From NCBI GenBank assembly GCA_005799825.1, contig SYFT01000044.1:1-62734 (forward strand): DNA of 62,734 bases. Reading direction: 5' to 3'. Made by a program: the position numbers and the translations under genes. Positions 58,635 to 62,734 of the stretch are shown piece by piece; position 1 is the stretch's first letter, and every line of letters begins with the position of its first letter. This stretch comes from Acidobacteriota bacterium (GTDB taxonomy: Bacteria > Acidobacteriota > Vicinamibacteria > Vicinamibacterales > SCN-69-37). Below the pieces are notes generated by a model that worked only from the letters and a program-made list of their open reading frames with translations, did not search any database and had not been told where the DNA came from.

Positions 58635-59790
58635 ACCCGTGTCTGCCGCACCTGCCCGCCGCGTGATGATTTCGTGCGGCGAACCCTCCGGCGATCTGTA
58701 CGCCGGCGCGTTGGTCCGCGCACTCCAGCAGCAGGCACCTGCGACCACCGCGTTTGGTTTTGGCGGTTCGCATCTGGTCGACACCGGCGCCGAACTCATC
58801 GGTGACTATCACGGGTTCAGCGTTACCGGCCTGACCGAGGCGCTGTCGGTGGTGCGCCGATCCTGGAAGATGCTCGGCACGCTTGGTGACGCGGCCCGTG
58901 ACCGGCGGCCGGACGTATTTGTCGCGATTGATTTTCCCGACTTCAACTTCAGGATGCTGCCGGTAGTTCATCGGCTCAGGATTCCGATCGTGTACTACAT
59001 CAGCCCGCAGCTCTGGGCGTGGCGCGCTGGACGCCTGAAGACACTCAAGAAATATGTGTCGAAGATGCTGGTCATCTTTCCGTTCGAGAAGCCGATCTAC
59101 GAACGGGTGGGCCTGCCCGTGGAATTCGTCGGGCATCCCTTGATCGATCTGGCGATCGCCGCGCGTTCGCGCGAAGAGACGTGCCGCGCGGCAGGACTCG
59201 ATCCGGCGCGGCCGATTGTGGCTCTCCTGCCTGGCAGCCGGCCCAACGAAGTGCGGTTGTTGTTGTCGGTGCTGTTGGAGGCCGCGATGCGGCTCGCGCG
59301 CGATGTGCCGGGTGTGCAGTTCCTGATCGCACGCGCCCCAGCGCTTGAGGATGTGTTCTTCGGGCCGCTCGAGCAACTGCGCGCCACCGGCGTCCCGTTG
59401 GCCATGATGTGCGGGGCCACCGATGACGTGCTGGCCGCGTCTGATGTCGTGATTACCGCATCAGGGACGGCGACCGTGCAAACCGCGTTGCACCAGCGCC
59501 CGATGGTGATTGTCTACCGGGTGTCGCCAATGACATACGCGATCGGTAAACGTGTGGTGCGCGTCGCGAACTACGGCATGGTTAACCTCGTGGCCGGCCG
59601 GGAGGTCGTTCGGGAGTTCATCCAGGACGGCTGCACGTCAGAGGCTGTAGCCGACGAAGCGCGCACACTGCTGGTCGACCCGGCGCGCGCCACCCGGATG
59701 CGTCTGGACCTGGCCGAGGTCGTGCAGAAACTCGGCGGTTCCGGCGCGTCCGACCGCGCGGCGGCCGCCATCCTCGGCGTCTGCCGCTAG
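58627..59790 (+). CDS. lpxB: Lipid-A-disaccharide synthase
   Basis: I favour the GTG at 58627 over the TTG at 58621. Both overlap the M16 stop. The protein opens RRVMISCGEPSGDLYAGALV, the LpxB signature, followed by FGFGGSHLVDTGAELIGD, DVFVAIDFPDFNFRM, YYISPQLWAWRAGR and VEFVGHPLIDL. It is a GT19 glycosyltransferase that joins UDP-diacylglucosamine and lipid X at the inner membrane. About 387 residues, normal length. The REPIN-like element follows its stop by 16 bases. Confidence 0.94.
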   Translation: MTEPVSAAPARRVMISCGEPSGDLYAGALVRALQQQAPATTAFGFGGSHLVDTGAELIGDYHGFSVTGLTEALSVVRRSWKMLGTLGDAARDRRPDVFVAIDFPDFNFRMLPVVHRLRIPIVYYISPQLWAWRAGRLKTLKKYVSKMLVIFPFEKPIYERVGLPVEFVGHPLIDLAIAARSREETCRAAGLDPARPIVALLPGSRPNEVRLLLSVLLEAAMRLARDVPGVQFLIARAPALEDVFFGPLEQLRATGVPLAMMCGATDDVLAASDVVITASGTATVQTALHQRPMVIVYRVSPMTYAIGKRVVRVANYGMVNLVAGREVVREFIQDGCTSEAVADEARTLLVDPARATRMRLDLAEVVQKLGGSGASDRAAAAILGVCR

Positions 59791-59805
59791 CGCGCAGGTG
59801 TCGAT

Positions 59806-59896
59806 CTCGGCCTTGAAGAACAGGCCGAGCCACGTCCGGACAGCCCAGCGTGGCGAGGGTATCCGTGCGTAGCTCGGGCTGGTGCTCAAGCCTGAG
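59806..59896. repeat. REPIN-like element, copy 4
   Basis: Left unit CTCGGCCTTGAAGAACAGG, CCGAGCCACG (59806-59834). The right unit CGTAGCTCGGGCTGGTGCT, CAAGCCTGAG (59868-59896) is its near reverse complement. The left unit differs from copy 3 by a single base. It lies between lpxB and the secreted-protein cluster. Confidence 0.85.
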
Positions 59897-59955
59897 GGGA
59901 TGTCGGTTGACAGCCGGTGCTCCAGATGGAGTTCCGGGTGCACTAAACTGGACGC

Positions 59956-60513
59956 ATGCATCGTCTGCTCCTAGTCGTCGTCATTGGCGTGGGGCTCGGC
60001 CTCACGCAGGGGGCGCTCGGGGCGTCCACGTTTCTATCTGCTGAGTTTCGAGAGGTCGTGTCCGAGGCGGCCACGGTGGTCCGCGGCCGTGTGACCGATG
60101 TTCGCGCGGTGCGTACGGCCGCCGGCGAAGTCGAATCGGTCGTGACCATCGGCGTGGATGCCGTGCTGAAGGGCTCGGCCGACGCGTTCGTTTCGATGCG
60201 CATTCCCGGCGGGGTCATCGGCCGCTACCGCACCGTGATGACCGCCGCTCCGGTCATGCGTGTAGGCCAGCAGGCGGTGTTTTTCCTCAAGCGGGCCACG
60301 GCCAATGCGTTCTGGCCCGTCGGCCTGTCTCAGGGCATTTACCGAGTCACGCTGTCCACCACCGGCGCGCCCACGGTGGCCTCGCCTGTGTTGGCCGGCA
60401 CGACCACCAACACCACGGGTGTCGTCGTGAGGGGTGACCCTCGACGCAAGGCGCTGCCCCTTGGCGAATTCGAATCCCTCGTGCGGTTTGTGGTTGCCGG
60501 AGGTGCACGGTGA
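59956..60513 (+). CDS. Secreted protein of unknown function
   Basis: The 185-residue protein has a signal peptide (MHRLLLVVVIGVGLGLTQGA). The mature part has beta-strand character: EAATVVRGRVTDVRAV, VTIGVDAVLKGSADAFVSMR, QQAVFFLKRATANAFWPVG. This resembles small secreted barrels seen before matrixin-type proteases in related genomes, but I do not know a named family. The stop overlaps the protease start by 4 bases, so the two products probably act together. Confidence 0.65.
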   Translation: MHRLLLVVVIGVGLGLTQGALGASTFLSAEFREVVSEAATVVRGRVTDVRAVRTAAGEVESVVTIGVDAVLKGSADAFVSMRIPGGVIGRYRTVMTAAPVMRVGQQAVFFLKRATANAFWPVGLSQGIYRVTLSTTGAPTVASPVLAGTTTNTTGVVVRGDPRRKALPLGEFESLVRFVVAGGAR

Positions 60514-61511
60514 ACCGCCGCTTGGCTGGAGCGCTTCTCCTCTGTGGGTTGAGTGTCACCGCAGTGACCACACCGCAGGCGTACTTGAAGTTGGGTGTGC
60601 TCACGCCGAACGGCGTGGTCGGCATCCGCTGGACACGTCTCATCCAGTACTTCGTGACCAACCGCGACGTAAATGGCGTCACCGCTCCTCAATTGCAGGC
60701 GACCATGGCGCGTGTCTTCGGCACATGGGGCTCCGTGCCTGGGGTCGCGCTGACGCATGGCTTCACGGGCTTCACGGTATCGGAGCCGTTTGTGGCAGAC
60801 GGCATCAACGTGGTCGGCTTTCGCGCGCGGCCCGACCTTGAGCGGACGCTCGCGGCTGCCACGTTCGAGATCGACAACCGAACGGGCCAGATCATCGAGT
60901 CGGATATTTTCTTCAATACGGCGTTTTTATGGTCCATCTCGGCCGCCGGCCAGTCGCCGCGATATGACCTGGAGTCTGTCGGACTGCATGAGGTGGGACA
61001 CCTGCTGGGACTCGGGCATTCCGGCCTGGGCGAGACCGAGGTGCGCCCTGAGGGTGGTCGCCGCGTGCTCGCCAAGCGCGCCGTGATGTTTCCCATCGCG
61101 TATCCGGCCGGCAACATAGAAGACCGCACACTTGAGGCAGACGACCGCGCGGGCATCGGTGACATTTATGCGAGCGGGGCGGTGTCGGCGGGACTTGGCT
61201 CGATCGGGGGCCGTGTCACGCTGAATGGCACCGGCTTCTTCGGTGCGCATGTGACCGCCTTGAACACCAGAACCGGTGAGCTTGTCGGCGGCTTTACGCT
61301 CAATAACAATGGCGACTTTGCCATCGGCCACCTGGCGCCTGGCGTGTACGTCGTGCGGGCCGAACCTCTCGATGATGCCGACGTGACCAGCTACTTTGAT
61401 GAAAAGACCACGGTGAATATCAATTTCAAGCCGGCGTACTATTCATCGCTGGTGGCCGTGCCCCGCGGCGGGTCGGGACCGAGGATTGAGATCAAAGTGG
61501 TGTCGAAGTGA
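60510..61511 (+). CDS. Secreted matrixin-like zinc metalloprotease
   Basis: The 333-residue protein starts with GTG and a signal peptide (RLAGALLLCGLSVTAVTTPQ). The metzincin motif HEVGHLLGLGHS lies near residue 160 in LESVGLHEVGHLLGLGHSG, and the Met-turn is probably AVMFPIAYPAG. EADDRAGIGDIYASG ends the catalytic domain. Residues 230-320 form a carboxypeptidase-regulatory-like beta domain (GGRVTLNGTGFFGAHVTALN). It should cut extracellular proteins. It is translationally coupled to genes on both sides. Confidence 0.85.
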   Translation: MNRRLAGALLLCGLSVTAVTTPQAYLKLGVLTPNGVVGIRWTRLIQYFVTNRDVNGVTAPQLQATMARVFGTWGSVPGVALTHGFTGFTVSEPFVADGINVVGFRARPDLERTLAAATFEIDNRTGQIIESDIFFNTAFLWSISAAGQSPRYDLESVGLHEVGHLLGLGHSGLGETEVRPEGGRRVLAKRAVMFPIAYPAGNIEDRTLEADDRAGIGDIYASGAVSAGLGSIGGRVTLNGTGFFGAHVTALNTRTGELVGGFTLNNNGDFAIGHLAPGVYVVRAEPLDDADVTSYFDEKTTVNINFKPAYYSSLVAVPRGGSGPRIEIKVVSK

Positions 61512-62161
61512 AGGCGCTCGTCGGAGTGCTCCTGTTGTCGGCCGGTTTCGTGGCTCCGGCCGCAGCGCAAACACCTCGATGGGAGTTCGGTGTCGGTGCC
61601 TTGCTGACCGATCGCGAAGCTGCGGGCACGACCAGTGCGACACTCCTGAGCCCAGGCGGCGACACCCTCACCCTGTTTCGCACCACCAACCGCGTCACGT
61701 CAGGCCTGGGCGTGGAGAGCCAGTTGTCGTGGCGACTGCGTGAACGACTGCGGGCAGAGGTCGCCTTCGGTTGGGTGAGGGCCGATCTGGAGAGCCGGAT
61801 CTCCAGCGACTTCGAGGGCGTGCCCAACGTTTCACTCACACAGGGCGTACAGCAGTTCCGGGGTGAACTGGCCGTGGCGTACCGGCTGTTGCAGCGCGGG
61901 CGGTTGTCGGCGTTTGTGCGCGGCGCCGCCGGGGGCTTCCGGGAAATCACCACCGACAAGGTGCTGGTGGGCAACGGCACAAGCGCGAGTCTTGGAGGCG
62001 TGGCGCATGTCCGGGTGCGGCAGGCCCCGTCGGGGCTGTTCGGGCGCATGGCGCTGCGGCTCGAGGCCCGCGTGGTCGTGCGCAAGGGTGGGATCAAGTT
62101 CGGCGACGACGGCGCGCGGGTGTCGCCGACGTTGGTCGCGGGCGTAGTTATTGGTCGATAG
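61508..62161 (+). CDS. Outer-membrane beta-barrel protein
   Basis: The 217-residue protein starts at a GTG overlapping the protease stop, with a signal peptide (ALVGVLLLSAGFVAPAAAQ). Amphipathic strands follow (PRWEFGVGALLTDREAAG, ESQLSWRLRERLRAEVAFGW, GELAVAYRLLQRGRLSAFV, ALRLEARVVVRKGGIKFGD), ending TLVAGVVIGR. This is the layout of small OmpA/W-type barrels, although the last residue is not aromatic. It closes a three-gene secreted cluster. Confidence 0.65.
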   Translation: MKALVGVLLLSAGFVAPAAAQTPRWEFGVGALLTDREAAGTTSATLLSPGGDTLTLFRTTNRVTSGLGVESQLSWRLRERLRAEVAFGWVRADLESRISSDFEGVPNVSLTQGVQQFRGELAVAYRLLQRGRLSAFVRGAAGGFREITTDKVLVGNGTSASLGGVAHVRVRQAPSGLFGRMALRLEARVVVRKGGIKFGDDGARVSPTLVAGVVIGR

Positions 62162-62189
62162 TCGAAAGTCGTAGAAGGACGCATCTATC

Positions 62190-62734
62190 ATGTCGCTCGA
62201 TTCGTTTCACACTCGTCAGACGCTCACGGTTGGTGACGACTCCGTTGATTTCTTCAGCCTGCCCGCTCTTGAGGCTGCCGGGTTCCCGGGCGTTTCACGC
62301 TTGCCGTTTTCTCTGAAGATCCTTCTTGAGAACCTGCTGCGCCGCGAAGACAACGGTTTCGTGAAGGCCGACGATATCCGGGCGCTCGCCTCGTGGAACC
62401 TGAAGGCCCCTGCCGAGAAGGAGATCTCCTTCATGCCGGCGCGCGTGCTCTTACAGGACTTTACCGGGGTGCCCTGCGTGGTGGATCTGGCGGCCATGCG
62501 CGACGGCATTGTTGCGCTCGGCGGCAGACCCGAGCAGGTCAATCCGCTGCAACCGGTCGAGTTGGTCATCGACCATTCGGTACAGGTCGATCACTTTGGC
62601 CAGGCTGACGCGTTGCAACTGAACTCAGAGCTCGAATACCAGCGCAACCGTGAGCGCTACGTCTTCCTGCGCTGGGGCCAGGATGCGCTCCGCAACTTCC
62701 GCGTGGTGCCCCCCGAGACCGGAATCGTCCACCA
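62190..62734 (+). CDS. acnA: Aconitate hydratase A, N-terminal part
   Basis: The ATG at 62190 opens a frame that runs off the window end. The 181 visible residues match AcnA/IRP-type aconitase: [53 protein letters not shown] and [13 protein letters not shown], then [15 protein letters not shown]. The [4Fe-4S] cysteines come later in the protein. It interconverts citrate and isocitrate in the TCA cycle. Full length is near 900 residues. It stands 28 bases after the barrel gene but is functionally unrelated. Confidence 0.95.
   Translation, partial: MSLDSFHTRQTLTVGDDSVDFFSLPALEAAGFPGVSRLPFSLKILLENLLRREDNGFVKADDIRALASWNLKAPAEKEISFMPARVLLQDFTGVPCVVDLAAMRDGIVALGGRPEQVNPLQPVELVIDHSVQVDHFGQADALQLNSELEYQRNRERYVFLRWGQDALRNFRVVPPETGIVH

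Noticed and set aside
1-62734. CRISPR array
   Set aside because: No direct repeats with regular spacing and unique spacers were found; the repeats seen are dispersed palindromic elements.

Overview
The window reads as a high-GC Gram-negative chromosome segment, most likely from an Acidobacteriota (Vicinamibacteria-like) lineage. This is inferred from the lipid A genes (lpxD, lpxB), an Oar-type TonB receptor with an N-terminal carboxypeptidase-regulatory domain, paired M16 peptidases, secreted sulfatases, many Tat/Sec-exported enzymes and the core gene order. No 16S gene is present, so the assignment is tentative.

Left part, 1 to about 21.2 kb, is accessory and scrambled. It holds a serine-hydrolase tail, decayed uronate-type genes (mannonate dehydratase-like piece, GntR/FCD piece), a LamG protein, a large TonB-dependent receptor and two sulfatases, which together look like a sulfated-glycan uptake locus. 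An AT-rich ZIP transporter, an M20 amidohydrolase, a Tat-exported Gfo/Idh/MocA oxidoreductase, an S9 peptidase and a DUF2891 protein follow. Between them lie truncated genes (gamma-carbonic anhydrase, amidase, IS30 transposase, HsdR C-terminus, PD40 propeller). Five copies of one 57-bp repeat occur only here, several exactly at gene breakpoints. The region stops at the 3' end of tmRNA (ssrA, minus strand), a classic island integration site.

Middle, 21.5 to 32 kb: a GAF protein and a Slt-type lytic transglycosylase, an aminotransferase pseudogene with four in-frame stops, two divergent GT-C-like membrane proteins, an outer-membrane barrel, a 3D-domain protein and thiL.

Core, 32 to 62.7 kb: on the minus strand tRNA-Val, thrS, infC, rpmI, rplT, pheS, pheT, a ZapB-like coiled coil, zapA and a probable 6S RNA form a translation/cell-division block. 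Then come an S41 protease, a phosphodiesterase-family lipoprotein, ruvX-mltG, the minus operon hsp20-like, ymdB, xseA, xseB, ispA, tlyA, nadK, a second Hsp20 with a probable RNA thermometer, gatC-gatA, an S1/P1-type phosphoesterase, lpxD, two M16 peptidases, lpxB, a secreted matrixin cluster and the start of acnA.

Two further dispersed repeat families mark the core part: a REPIN-like inverted-pair element (four copies, intergenic) and a palindromic element found once between rplT and pheS and once in frame inside pheT.
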